Positions 53,957 through 63,037 of a stretch of 64,000 nucleotides of DNA are shown piece by piece. The notes under the pieces are model-generated. The model saw only the letters and a program-made list of their open reading frames with translations, was not told the DNA's origin and made no database searches. Both the position numbers and the translations under genes were made by a program. Position 1 is the stretch's first letter. Each line of letters starts with the position of its first letter. Origin of the DNA: Rhodobiaceae bacterium UBA4490 (lineage in GTDB: Bacteria > Pseudomonadota > Alphaproteobacteria > Parvibaculales > Parvibaculaceae); assembly GCA_002389665.1 (NCBI GenBank), contig DGNO01000001.1:23531-87530 (forward strand). The letters are read 5' to 3'.

Positions 53957-54949
53957 ATGGAAAACAACCGGATCATGCTCATCGGGGCGGGCGCGGCGGT
54001 GGCCGTGCTCATTGCGGTGCTGGCGTTCTTTTTATTCTCCGGCGATGACGGGGAAGAGACGGCGCAGCAGCAAACGCCCGGCGTAAGCGAGCTGAGCGCG
54101 CCGGATGGCGAGGGCGCGGCGCCGGACGGTGAAACCGCCGATCCCTCCATCCCCACATTCGATATTGTCCGCGTGGAAAAAGACGGCTCGGCGGTGATCG
54201 CCGGGCGCGCCTTGCCGGGCGCGGAAGTTGAGATCAAGCGCGATGGCGATGTCGTGGCAAGCGCGCTTGCCGATCAGCGGGGCGAATGGGTTGTGGTTTC
54301 CGACGAACCGCTCGCGCCAGGCGATTTCGAGCTGACGCTGACGGCCAAGAACCCGGATGGGCGCGAGGTCGATTCCAAGCAAAAAGTGGCGATCTCCGTT
54401 CCCGAGCAGCCGGGTGAGGAAGCGCTGGTGGTGCTAAGCGCGCCGGGCGAGGCAAGCCGCGTGTTGCAGGGGCGGGGCGTCAGCTCGGAGATCGGCGAGC
54501 TGGTGCTGGAAGCCGTGGACTATGACGCCGATGGCAATGTGATCATTTCCGGCAAGGCGGCGCCCAATGCGGCGCTGCGCGTCTATCTCGACGACCGGCT
54601 GACCGGGGAAACCCGTGCCGATGGCGACGGGGTCTGGGAGCTGCGCCCCGGCAATGCCATCGAGCCCGGCCAATATACGCTGCGCATCGACCAGCTCGAT
54701 GCGAACGGCAAGGTCTCCGCGCGGGTGGAAGTGCCTTTCGAGCGCGGGGAGCCGGAAACCGTTAAACGCCAGCTTGCGGAGGGCCGGGTGGTCATCCAGC
54801 CGGGCAACAATCTCTGGAGCATTGCGCGCCGGCTTTATGGCTCAGGCTTCAATTACACGGTGATTTACGAGGCCAATAAAGATCAGATCCGCGACCCGGA
54901 CCTGATTTATCCGGGCCAGATCTTCACCACGCCCGAGACCGGCAACTGA
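53957..54949 (+). CDS. LysM peptidoglycan-binding protein with N-terminal anchor
   Basis: The 330-residue product has one N-terminal transmembrane helix (IMLIGAGAAVAVLIAVLAFFLF), a low-complexity acidic linker (about 30-65), two Ig-like or bacterial beta-sandwich repeats (about 65-150 and 185-270, with EIKRDGDVVASALADQRGEW and RVYLDDRLTGETRADGDGVW) and a C-terminal LysM domain (QPGNNLWSIARRLYGSGFNY to IYPGQIFTTPE). It likely sits in the periplasm, anchored in the inner membrane and bound to cell wall. GGGAGGGGG precedes the ATG by about seven bases. Confidence 0.9.
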   Translation: MENNRIMLIGAGAAVAVLIAVLAFFLFSGDDGEETAQQQTPGVSELSAPDGEGAAPDGETADPSIPTFDIVRVEKDGSAVIAGRALPGAEVEIKRDGDVVASALADQRGEWVVVSDEPLAPGDFELTLTAKNPDGREVDSKQKVAISVPEQPGEEALVVLSAPGEASRVLQGRGVSSEIGELVLEAVDYDADGNVIISGKAAPNAALRVYLDDRLTGETRADGDGVWELRPGNAIEPGQYTLRIDQLDANGKVSARVEVPFERGEPETVKRQLAEGRVVIQPGNNLWSIARRLYGSGFNYTVIYEANKDQIRDPDLIYPGQIFTTPETGN

Positions 54950-55017
54950 CGGGAAAGAGGGGGAGCTTTTCTCGCTTTTTCCTTGTTTTCCGGCCATTTG
55001 GCCCTAATTATGAAGAG

Positions 55018-55046
55018 GCGCCCCGCTGAGCTCAGCGGGGCGTTTT
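55018..55046 (+). terminator. rho-independent terminator after LysM gene
   Basis: Palindromic stem GCGCCCCGCTGAGC / CTCAGCGGGGCG followed by TTTTCC, about 70 bases after the stop codon and 40 before the ABC transporter start. Confidence 0.85.
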
Positions 55047-55084
55047 CCTTGTTGCCGAACCTTTGGAAGGGCAAGCTTGCGCCT

Positions 55085-57007
55085 ATGCGCCGACTAGCAC
55101 TCAACAGCCGTACCGGCCCCGATCCCGTTACCGGCGGGCGCGAGAAGCCGGATAGCCATCATCTGGCGACGCTGCGCTCGCTCTTGCCCTATTTGTGGCC
55201 GGCGGGCAGGCGCGATCTGAAGACCCGCGTGCTGCTCGCCATGGTGGCGCTGGCGGGCGCGAAGGTTGCGACCGTCTATGCGCCGTTTTTCTATAAAGAT
55301 GCAGTGGACGCGCTGGCCCCGGAAGGGGCGGAGAAGACTGCCGCCTTGATCGCCGTGCCGCTTTTCCTGGTGCTCGCCTATGGCGCGGCGCGGATTTTGA
55401 TGGTGGGCCTTGCGCAGCTGCGCGACGGGCTTTTTGCCCGGGTCGGGCAGAACGCGGTGCGGGCCGTTGCCTTGCGCACCTTCCGTCATATGCATGCGCT
55501 TTCCTTGCGCTTTCATCTGGAGCGGCGCACCGGCGGGCTCAGCCGCGTCATCGAGCGCGGCACCAAGGCGGTGGATTTTCTGCTGCGCTTCACGCTCTTC
55601 AACATCGCCCCGACGATTATTGAACTGGCGCTGGTCTGCGCCATCCTTGCCTATTACTTCGACTGGCGCTTTGCCGCCGTCACGGGGCTCACCGTTTCCA
55701 TCTATATCTGGTTCACCTTCTCGGTGACCGAATGGCGCACGCGCTTCCGCCGCCAGATGAACGACCGGGACACGGAAGCCAACACCAAGGCCATCGACAG
55801 TCTTCTCAATTTCGAGACGGTCAAATATTTCGGCAATGAAGAGCACGAGGCCAAACGCTTCGACCGTTCCATGGCGGGTTATGAAGATGCCGCCGTCAAA
55901 ACCACGACCTCGCTGACGCTGTTGAATGCAGGTCAGGCGGTGCTTTTTACCGCCGGTCTTGTTAGCGTCATGCTGATGGCGGGCGCCGGGGTGGCAGATG
56001 GCAGCCTGACGGTCGGTGATTTCGTCATGGTCAACGCCTTCCTCATTCAGCTTTATCAGCCGCTCAATTTGCTGGGCACCGTTTACCGGGAAATCAAGCA
56101 GGCGCTGATCGACATGGAAACCATGTTCGATCTCATCGGCGTGCCGCCGGAAATCAAGGACGCGCCGGATGCGCGCCCGCTCAAGGTGGGGGGCGGGGCG
56201 ATCCGCTTCGACCGGGTCTTCTTTTCTTATGATCCGGCACGGCCGATCCTCAAAGACGTGAGCTTCGAGGTGCCTGCCGGCAAAACCGTTGCCCTTGTCG
56301 GGCCAAGCGGGGCGGGCAAGTCCACGATCTCCCGCATTCTTTACCGCTTTTACGATGTCGGCGCCGGCGCGGTGACCATCGACGGGCAGAACATTGCCGG
56401 GGTGACGCAGGAAAGCCTGCGCGCGGCCATCGGCATCGTGCCGCAGGACACCGTGCTCTTTAACGACACGATCCGCTACAACATCCGCTATGGCCGCCCG
56501 GAGGCGAGCGACAGCGAGGTGGAACGCGCCGCCCAGCTCGCCCAGATCGCCGCCTTTATCGAGCGCCTGCCCGAGGGTTATAAATCCCAGGTCGGTGAGC
56601 GGGGGCTGAAACTTTCCGGCGGGGAAAAACAGCGCGTCGCCATTGCCCGCACGATCCTGAAAGACCCGCCTATCCTCATTCTCGATGAAGCCACTTCCGC
56701 GCTCGACACGGGCACGGAGCGGGACATTCAATCGGCGCTGCGCCAGGTTTCGCAAAACCGCACAACCCTTGTCATCGCGCACCGGCTTTCCACGGTGGTG
56801 GAGGCGGATGAAATTCTCGTCCTCAATGAAGGTGAGATCGTCGAGCGCGGCACCCATGGCCAGCTTCTCGCCCTCAAAGGACGCTACGCCGATATGTGGC
56901 AGAGCCAGCAGGACGAGGAAGAAGCGCTGCGCGCGCAAGGCCCTGTCGCGCCCGCGCCGGAGCCTGCGACCGAAAGGGACGTGGCGCCGGACGGCGCAAG
57001 AGCATAG
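55085..57007 (+). CDS. Atm1-type (heavy-metal/ISC) ABC transporter, permease and ATPase
   Basis: The 640-residue half-transporter has six transmembrane helices (about 45-350) with the Atm1 family stretch SRVIERGTKAVDFLLRF and TEANTKAIDSLLNFETVKYFGNEEHE, then an ABC domain: Walker A GPSGAGKST, Q-loop VPQDTVLFNDT, signature LSGGEKQRVAIARTIL and Walker B ILILDEATSALD. Bacterial Atm1 (for example the Novosphingobium protein) exports glutathione-metal conjugates; mitochondrial Atm1 serves Fe-S maturation. A polar Glu/Ala-rich C-terminal tail is specific to this copy. ATG at 55085 fits the short cytosolic start. Confidence 0.93.
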   Translation: MRRLALNSRTGPDPVTGGREKPDSHHLATLRSLLPYLWPAGRRDLKTRVLLAMVALAGAKVATVYAPFFYKDAVDALAPEGAEKTAALIAVPLFLVLAYGAARILMVGLAQLRDGLFARVGQNAVRAVALRTFRHMHALSLRFHLERRTGGLSRVIERGTKAVDFLLRFTLFNIAPTIIELALVCAILAYYFDWRFAAVTGLTVSIYIWFTFSVTEWRTRFRRQMNDRDTEANTKAIDSLLNFETVKYFGNEEHEAKRFDRSMAGYEDAAVKTTTSLTLLNAGQAVLFTAGLVSVMLMAGAGVADGSLTVGDFVMVNAFLIQLYQPLNLLGTVYREIKQALIDMETMFDLIGVPPEIKDAPDARPLKVGGGAIRFDRVFFSYDPARPILKDVSFEVPAGKTVALVGPSGAGKSTISRILYRFYDVGAGAVTIDGQNIAGVTQESLRAAIGIVPQDTVLFNDTIRYNIRYGRPEASDSEVERAAQLAQIAAFIERLPEGYKSQVGERGLKLSGGEKQRVAIARTILKDPPILILDEATSALDTGTERDIQSALRQVSQNRTTLVIAHRLSTVVEADEILVLNEGEIVERGTHGQLLALKGRYADMWQSQQDEEEALRAQGPVAPAPEPATERDVAPDGARA

Positions 57008-57075
57008 ACTGTAGAGACAGACGCAAAGCACCGGCCGCCCCCCAATGACGGCAGCCCTGCGCTAAGGAGAGACCC

Positions 57076-57768
57076 ATGGACGCCATCACTTCCCTGCTCG
57101 TACCCATTCACCGGGAAGGAACGCGCTTTATTATAGCTTTTGCCATTGCCACGCTGATCCTCTTTCTGATCTGGGCGCCGCTTGGCTGGCTGGGGGTCGT
57201 GCTCACCGCCTGGTGTGTTTATTTTTTCCGCGATCCGGACAGGCTGACGCCGCAGCGCGCCGGGCTCGTCATTGCGCCCGCCGACGGGGTGGTGAACATG
57301 ATCACGGAAGCTGCGCCGCCGCCGGAACTTGGCCTTGGCGAGACGCCGCGCCCGCGCGTGTCGATCTTCATGAATGTCTTCAACTGCCATGTGAACCGCA
57401 TTCCCATCGCAGGCCGGGTGACGCGCACCGCCTACCGGCCGGGCAAGTTCCTCAATGCCGACCTCGACAAGGCGAGCGATGAGAACGAGCGCGCGGCCAT
57501 TGCCATCGAGACAGAGGACGGCAAGACCTTCGTGGCCGTGCAGATTGCCGGGCTTGTGGCGCGGCGCATCGTCAGCGACGCGGTGGAAGGGCAGAGCTAC
57601 GAGACGGGCGAGCGCTACGGCATTATCCGTTTCGGCAGCCGTGTGGATGTCTATTTGGAGCCGGGCATGTCGCCGCTGGTTTCGGTCGGCCAGACAGCCA
57701 TTGCCGGGGAAACGGTTCTTGCCGATACTGATAGTTCGGAAGGGCGCCGCGAGGCCTTGATCCGTTAA
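57076..57768 (+). CDS. psd: phosphatidylserine decarboxylase proenzyme
   Basis: A 230-residue short-form PSD: an N-terminal membrane segment ([21 protein letters not shown]), then [31 protein letters not shown] and the autocleavage site [10 protein letters not shown] (Gly187-Ser188), where the pyruvoyl group forms. It converts phosphatidylserine to phosphatidylethanolamine in the inner membrane. The next gene encodes the enzyme for the preceding step. The AAGGAGAGA ribosome site is strong. Confidence 0.96.
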   Translation: MDAITSLLVPIHREGTRFIIAFAIATLILFLIWAPLGWLGVVLTAWCVYFFRDPDRLTPQRAGLVIAPADGVVNMITEAAPPPELGLGETPRPRVSIFMNVFNCHVNRIPIAGRVTRTAYRPGKFLNADLDKASDENERAAIAIETEDGKTFVAVQIAGLVARRIVSDAVEGQSYETGERYGIIRFGSRVDVYLEPGMSPLVSVGQTAIAGETVLADTDSSEGRREALIR

Positions 57769-57809
57769 GGATGGCGAAAACCATGCTGGGCAGAAAAGAG
57801 CGAGGCACC

Positions 57810-58649
57810 ATGGGTGAGACCACGCCTTCGGGCGGCAAAAACGCTTCCCGCCTGCAGCGGCGCAATTTCCGCCGCCGGGCGCTGAAGCCGCTGCCGATCC
57901 GCTCGCTTATCCCTAACAGCATTACGGTTTTAGCGCTCTGCGCCGGGCTGACCTCCATCCGCTTTGCGCTGGAAGGCCGGTTCGAGATTGCGGTCGGGGC
58001 CATTCTCGTGGCCTCCCTTCTGGACGGGCTCGACGGGCGCATTGCCCGGCTTTTGAAAGGCACGACGAAATTCGGCGCCGAGCTCGACAGTCTGACCGAT
58101 TTCGTGAATTTCGGCGTGGCGCCCGTGATGGTGCTTTATCTCTGGACCATGAATGAGATCGGCGGGCTCGGCTGGATTGCCGTGCTCGGCTATGCGGTCT
58201 GCTGCGCACTGCGCCTTGCCCGCTTCAATGTGGGCATCGAGGACCCGGACAAGCCGGTCTGGGCGGCGAATTATTTTACCGGCGTGCCGGCACCTGCCGG
58301 GGCGGGGCTGGTCATGCTGCCGCTTTATCTCAGCTTCCAGGGGATGGGCGATGTGAAGAGTGCTTCACTTCTTGTTGCGATCTATACGGGTGTTATCGCC
58401 TTTTTACTGATCAGCCGTATTCCGACTTTTTCCGGCAAGCGGCTGGGCCTGCGCATTCACCGGGACAAAGTGCTGCCGGTGCTGCTGCTCGTCGCGCTCT
58501 TTGCCGCGCTTCTGGTCAGCTATCCCTGGGCGATGCTGACGGGGCTTTGCCTCATCTACATGGCAGGCCTGCCCATCGGCGCACTGCGCTACCGCCATCT
58601 TGAAAACCGCACGGCGGAAGACGCGGAAAAGAACCCGCTGAAAATGTGA
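57810..58649 (+). CDS. pssA: CDP-diacylglycerol--serine O-phosphatidyltransferase
   Basis: The product is 279 residues from the ATG at 57810 (GAGG four bases upstream); the ATG at 57771, two bases after psd, is possible but has no spaced ribosome site. The CDP-alcohol transferase motif is complete: DGLDGRIARLLKGTTKFGAE then LDSLTD. About seven further membrane segments follow. It makes phosphatidylserine, the substrate of Psd. The psd-pssA operon is typical of alphaproteobacteria. Confidence 0.95.
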   Translation: MGETTPSGGKNASRLQRRNFRRRALKPLPIRSLIPNSITVLALCAGLTSIRFALEGRFEIAVGAILVASLLDGLDGRIARLLKGTTKFGAELDSLTDFVNFGVAPVMVLYLWTMNEIGGLGWIAVLGYAVCCALRLARFNVGIEDPDKPVWAANYFTGVPAPAGAGLVMLPLYLSFQGMGDVKSASLLVAIYTGVIAFLLISRIPTFSGKRLGLRIHRDKVLPVLLLVALFAALLVSYPWAMLTGLCLIYMAGLPIGALRYRHLENRTAEDAEKNPLKM

Positions 58650-58669
58650 AGGAAGGGTCTGGGGGGTTA

Positions 58670-59143
58670 CTACCTCAGTTCCGCGCCGCGGTTCATGTCC
58701 GCGCGGATGGTATCGGCCAGGTTCAGAATCTGGTCGAAGGTTTGCGCGTAGCCCGGAAAGCAGTCGCGCACGAATTCATCCGTGACGGTCAGCATATTAT
58801 CCGCATCCTTGGCGATGTGATTGTCCGCAATCAGCGCATCCACTTTGCGTTTCACCGTTTCGCGCGGATGGCCGAGGGAAGCGGCAAGCGAGGTGACATT
58901 CGTGCCACCCGCCCGGTCGATGTACCTGCGTACAAGCAATGCGCGCATAATCGCCGCTTCAAGCTCGCTGCCGATCAGCGACTCTCTGACGTCGTAAAGC
59001 GTGTCGAGAAAATTGAAATAGGCTTGCCACACTCGCCGCGAGTAGCGTCCGTACTGCTTCTTCATTTGTCGTGAAACCCATGGGCCAAGGAAAACAGGTA
59101 CGCGTACAACTCGCGCGATCACGCGCTTGATTTCTATGTGCAC
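58670..59143 (-). CDS. winged-helix DNA-binding-like protein
   Basis: About 157 residues from a GTG at 59143; no good ribosome site is visible and an internal ATG at residue 27 is possible. The C-terminal half looks like a winged helix (GGTNVTSLAASLGHPRETVKRKVDALIADNHIAKDADNMLTVT), preceded by a helical region (RAVWQ-like RRVWQAYFNFLDTLYDVRESL). The neighbour on the other strand is a PAS protein, so the pair might act together. Convergent with pssA. Confidence 0.65.
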   Translation of the reverse strand: MHIEIKRVIARVVRVPVFLGPWVSRQMKKQYGRYSRRVWQAYFNFLDTLYDVRESLIGSELEAAIMRALLVRRYIDRAGGTNVTSLAASLGHPRETVKRKVDALIADNHIAKDADNMLTVTDEFVRDCFPGYAQTFDQILNLADTIRADMNRGAELR

Positions 59144-59269
59144 CAAAAAACGAGGAATTTCAATTAACCATATTGGTGAGCGGATTACTTGAGCAAGACC
59201 CCGGCGGGCGGTAATGGAGCGCAGCGCTTCTGGAGGAGAAGCGGGCTGTGTAACGGGCGGGGGAGTTTA

Positions 59270-59812
59270 ATGACAATCATGCCGTCGCATATTCGTTTCA
59301 CGAATGACAAGTGTGAGGCCCTTTACGGTTATTGGCGCAGCCTTTCAAAGGATGGCGGCATGCCGCGCTGGGCGGATTTCGACCCGCTGCATATTCCCCG
59401 TTTACTCCCCAACATTCTCGTTCTCGAAGCCGAACCCGATGACGGTTTTCTGATCCGCCTTGCTGGCACGGAGTGTGTCGATTTTTATGGGCGGGAACTG
59501 CGCGGCCAGTCTCTCGACAGTCTGGTTACGGAAGAAAGCCGGCAGGAACTGCGCGAACATATGCGCCGGGTTCTGGAAGGGCCGAGCGCAGCGGTGACGC
59601 TCATGCAGTCGCCCATCGAAGGGATGGCCGGCACCGGCCTCAGCTACACGCTGGAAGCGGCGGCCCTGCCCATGGCGGGCGAAGATGGCGGCATCCACCG
59701 CATCCTTGCGGCGCTCTTTGTCATCGAAGCGCCGCCTTCCGCCCCGCCCATCGGCCCGGATGCGGGCGCCTGGCGCCGTTTCATTCAGGAGCGCCAATAT
59801 ATCGGCGTCTGA
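59270..59812 (+). CDS. PAS_5-domain protein
   Basis: The 180-residue product begins MTIMPSHIRFTNDKCEALYGYW and matches the PAS_5 pattern: SKDGGMPRWADFDPLHIPRLLPNILVLEAEPDDGFLIRLAGTE, then LRGQSLDSLVTEE. PAS_5 proteins are small single-domain sensors, widespread in alphaproteobacteria, without known ligand. GGGGGAG precedes the ATG. Twenty-one bases separate it from the convergent RND gene. Confidence 0.85.
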   Translation: MTIMPSHIRFTNDKCEALYGYWRSLSKDGGMPRWADFDPLHIPRLLPNILVLEAEPDDGFLIRLAGTECVDFYGRELRGQSLDSLVTEESRQELREHMRRVLEGPSAAVTLMQSPIEGMAGTGLSYTLEAAALPMAGEDGGIHRILAALFVIEAPPSAPPIGPDAGAWRRFIQERQYIGV

Positions 59813-59833
59813 AGAAACGGCGCGCGGCGTGTC

Positions 59834-62800
59834 TTACTCGGCAGGGTAGCCGTGGCTCGGCTCGTGCCGGCCGCCCGTGAGACGGGCATAGAGTTGTTTG
59901 GTGCGGTACTTCGCCCGCGGCGGCAGGGCCAAGAGCACCGGTACCAACACGAGTGTCAGCAAGGTCGAGAAGCCGAGACCAAAGATGATCGCTGTCGCGA
60001 GCTGCACCCACCAAGCCGAAACCGGCCCGCCCAAGCTGAGCGAACGGTCGAAGAAGCCCACATTGACCTGCAGCGCCATGGGCAGAAGGCCGAACATGGT
60101 GGTGATGGTGGTGAGCAGAATGGGCCGCAAGCGCTGACCGGCGGTCCGCAGCACGGCTTCCACTTCATCGAGCCCGTCTTCGATCAGCCGCTGATAGGTA
60201 TCGATGAGCACGATGGAGTTGTTCACCACGATACCGGCAAGCGCGACGATGCCCGTGCCTGTCATGATCACCGAGAAGGTTTGCCCGGTAATGAGCATGC
60301 CGAGCAGCACGCCGATGGTGGACAGGATCACCGTGGAGAGCGTCAGCACCGAATGGTAGAAGCTGTTGAACTGCGTGAGCAGGATGATGAACATCAAGAA
60401 GAGCGAGGCGAGAAGCGCCTTGCCGAGGAAAGCAGCGGATTCCGCCTGTTCCTCGTTCGCCCCGCGCATGCGCCAGTTCACATCGCCCGGCAGGTCCTGC
60501 GTTTCCAGCCAGGCTGCCACTTCCTGCGCCTTGGCATTGACGTTGATCTTTTCACCGGTGACGGGATGGAAGCCGGTATTGGCTTTCACCGTCATGCGGC
60601 GCACGCCGTCAATGCGCTCGATCGTGCTCACTTCCTGCTGCGGCTCGCGGGAGACGAAGCTGGAAAGGGGAGCAAGGCCCTGCGCGGTCTGCACTTTGAG
60701 CTGGTCGATCTGATCGAGCGTGCGGAAGTCCTCGGGGAAGCGCACGCGGATATCCACCTCGTCCTCGGCATCGTCCGGGCGGTACTCATCGACGAGAATA
60801 CCGTTGGTGACGAGCTGCACGGTCGCGCCGATCGAGGTGATGTCGGCGCCGAAGCGGCCCGCCATCTCACGGTCCACCGTCAGCACCCATTCGATGCCGG
60901 GCAGGGGACGGGAATCCTCGAAATCGATGAGCCCGCCAACCTCGTTTTCCATATAATTGCGTACCATGGCGGTGGCAGCCGTCAGGTCTTCGTAATTCGG
61001 ACTTGTCAGCTCCACCTGAACGTCCTTGCCGGTGGGCGGGCCGTCCTCACGCTTGCGTACTTCCACATGAATGCCGGGAAGCTGGGAGGCGCGCTGGCGG
61101 ATTGAATCGAGAATAGGCGCGCCGGGGCCGCGTTCCTCGTAAGGCTTCAATTCCATCAGCATTTCGGCAATCACATCGGCCGGTTTCTCGCCGCCCGAGC
61201 CGGGGCCGGAGCCGAGGCTTGTGCCGGTGGACGTGAAAACGGTCTTCACTCCCTCCGTTTCCAGAATGATATCTTCCACATCCTTGGAGAGGGCGAGTGT
61301 TTCTTTAGCTGAAAGGTTGCCGCGCGCGCTGACCAGCACGATGGCCTGTTCCGGTTCCGTCTCCACGAAGAATTCGACGCCGTTGTTCCAAGTGGAATAG
61401 GCGAAGAACGTCGTGAAGAGGATGACACCGGAAACCACCATAACAAGTACCGGATGATGGATCAGCCGGTCGAGTACGCGCACATAAGCGCCGGTGAAGC
61501 CGGGCAGGGCGCGCACGTCGCCCGTCTCCGCGCCCGCCAGCATTTTCAGCACGTCATTATCGGCTTCGTCCGTCTTGCCGAAAATACCGCCCAGGACCGG
61601 CATGAAGATCATCGCCGTGATGAAGGAGGCCGTCAGCACAACGATCACGGTGATGGGCAGATAAGACATGAACTCGCCGCTCACGCCCGGCCAGAAGAGC
61701 ATGGGCATGAAAGCGGCCAGCGTCGTGCCAGTGGACGAGGCGATGGGCCAGAACATGCGCTTGGCGGCGAGCGAGTAGGCCGCGCGGCTGTCGAGCCCTT
61801 CGGCCATTTTGCGGTCTGCATATTCCACCACCACGATGGCGCCGTCGACGAGAATACCGACAGAGAGAAGCAGGCCGAACATCACCATCATGTTCATCGT
61901 CATGCCGACAACGGACATGAAGAAGAAGCCGATGACGAAGGAGGTGGGAATGGCGACACCGACGAGAATAGCCGAACGCGCGCCGAGGGCTGCCAGCACC
62001 ACCACCATGACGAGCGCAATGGCGGTCATGATGGAGTTTTCCAGCGAGTTCAGCGAACGGTAAATCCAGTCGGAGGCATCGAGCGTGTAATCGACCTTGA
62101 CCGCGGAGGGCCAGCGCTCCGTCGTCTTTTCGACAACTTCTCGCACCGCCTCGTTATTCTCGATGATGTTCGTGCCGATGCGCTTGGTAATCTGAAGCGC
62201 GATGGCACGCTTGCCGTTGAACTGGGCAAAACCGGTCGGGTCCGTGAAGGTGCGGCGGATATCGGCGATGTCGCCGAGCGTTACCGCCCCGTCTCCCGAC
62301 ACTTTGATCGGGAGATTATAAACGTCTTCGGGGCTTTCGATGAGGCCGGGGACTTTCACCGAGAAACGCCCTTCGCCGGTATCGAGCGCGCCGGCGGCAA
62401 CCAGACGGTTGTTGAGGGTTATGGCGTTGATCAGTTCCTGCTGAGAGACTTGATAGGATTCAAGCCGGGCAGGATCGATCACCACTTCGAGCAGTTCCTC
62501 GCGGTGGCCGACCATCTTGGCTTCGAGAACGGTCGAGACGTTCTCGATATCGTCTTTTAAGCGCCGTGCATGCTGGTAAAGCGTGCGTTCGGGCACATCG
62601 CCGGAAAGCGTGACGATAAGCACGGGAAAAAGCGCGGTGTTGAACTCGCGCACTGACGGCTCGTCCGCGTCGGAGGGCAGTTTCGGGCGCACGAGGTCGA
62701 CTTTCTCGCGCACATCGGCAAGCGCCTTGTCCTTGTCGAAATCCACGTCGAATTCAAGGATGATCCCGGCATGACCGAGCGAGCCGATGCTGGTCAGCTC

Positions 62801-63037
62801 TTTCAGCCCTTCCAGCGAGCGCAGCTCGGTTTCCATCGGCTTGATCAGGAGACGCTCGGAATCTTCCGGCGAAATGCCCGCATGGGTGATCGAGATGTAG
62901 AAGATCGGGATCGGAATATCCGGGTCCGCTTCCTTGGGGATCGACACATAGGCGCTCATGCCCGCAAGCACCATCAGGATCATGACGGTCAGGACGGTGC
63001 GCGAATGCGAAAAGCAGGCTTCGATAAAAGCGTTCAT
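59834..63037 (-). CDS. RND-family efflux permease (HAE1-like)
   Basis: The 1067-residue product has the RND layout: TM1 (SRTVLTVMILMVLAGMSAYVS), a large periplasmic loop, TM2-6, a second loop and TM7-12, with TM4 (GMTMNMMVMFGLLLSVGILVDGAIVVVEYAD) carrying the Asp proton-relay residue and TM10 region GIVALAGIVVNNSIVLIDTYQ. The substrate cannot be read. The motif order resembles the less characterised RND permeases rather than AcrB itself. The start overlaps the adaptor stop by four bases (ATGA), and the ATG at 63037 is preferred over the upstream non-homologous frame. Confidence 0.93.
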   Translation of the reverse strand: MNAFIEACFSHSRTVLTVMILMVLAGMSAYVSIPKEADPDIPIPIFYISITHAGISPEDSERLLIKPMETELRSLEGLKELTSIGSLGHAGIILEFDVDFDKDKALADVREKVDLVRPKLPSDADEPSVREFNTALFPVLIVTLSGDVPERTLYQHARRLKDDIENVSTVLEAKMVGHREELLEVVIDPARLESYQVSQQELINAITLNNRLVAAGALDTGEGRFSVKVPGLIESPEDVYNLPIKVSGDGAVTLGDIADIRRTFTDPTGFAQFNGKRAIALQITKRIGTNIIENNEAVREVVEKTTERWPSAVKVDYTLDASDWIYRSLNSLENSIMTAIALVMVVVLAALGARSAILVGVAIPTSFVIGFFFMSVVGMTMNMMVMFGLLLSVGILVDGAIVVVEYADRKMAEGLDSRAAYSLAAKRMFWPIASSTGTTLAAFMPMLFWPGVSGEFMSYLPITVIVVLTASFITAMIFMPVLGGIFGKTDEADNDVLKMLAGAETGDVRALPGFTGAYVRVLDRLIHHPVLVMVVSGVILFTTFFAYSTWNNGVEFFVETEPEQAIVLVSARGNLSAKETLALSKDVEDIILETEGVKTVFTSTGTSLGSGPGSGGEKPADVIAEMLMELKPYEERGPGAPILDSIRQRASQLPGIHVEVRKREDGPPTGKDVQVELTSPNYEDLTAATAMVRNYMENEVGGLIDFEDSRPLPGIEWVLTVDREMAGRFGADITSIGATVQLVTNGILVDEYRPDDAEDEVDIRVRFPEDFRTLDQIDQLKVQTAQGLAPLSSFVSREPQQEVSTIERIDGVRRMTVKANTGFHPVTGEKINVNAKAQEVAAWLETQDLPGDVNWRMRGANEEQAESAAFLGKALLASLFLMFIILLTQFNSFYHSVLTLSTVILSTIGVLLGMLITGQTFSVIMTGTGIVALAGIVVNNSIVLIDTYQRLIEDGLDEVEAVLRTAGQRLRPILLTTITTMFGLLPMALQVNVGFFDRSLSLGGPVSAWWVQLATAIIFGLGFSTLLTLVLVPVLLALPPRAKYRTKQLYARLTGGRHEPSHGYPAE

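Noticed and set aside
61454..62560. 368-codon plus-strand frame opposite the RND permease
   Set aside because: His/Asp-rich shadow of transmembrane codons, no start context.
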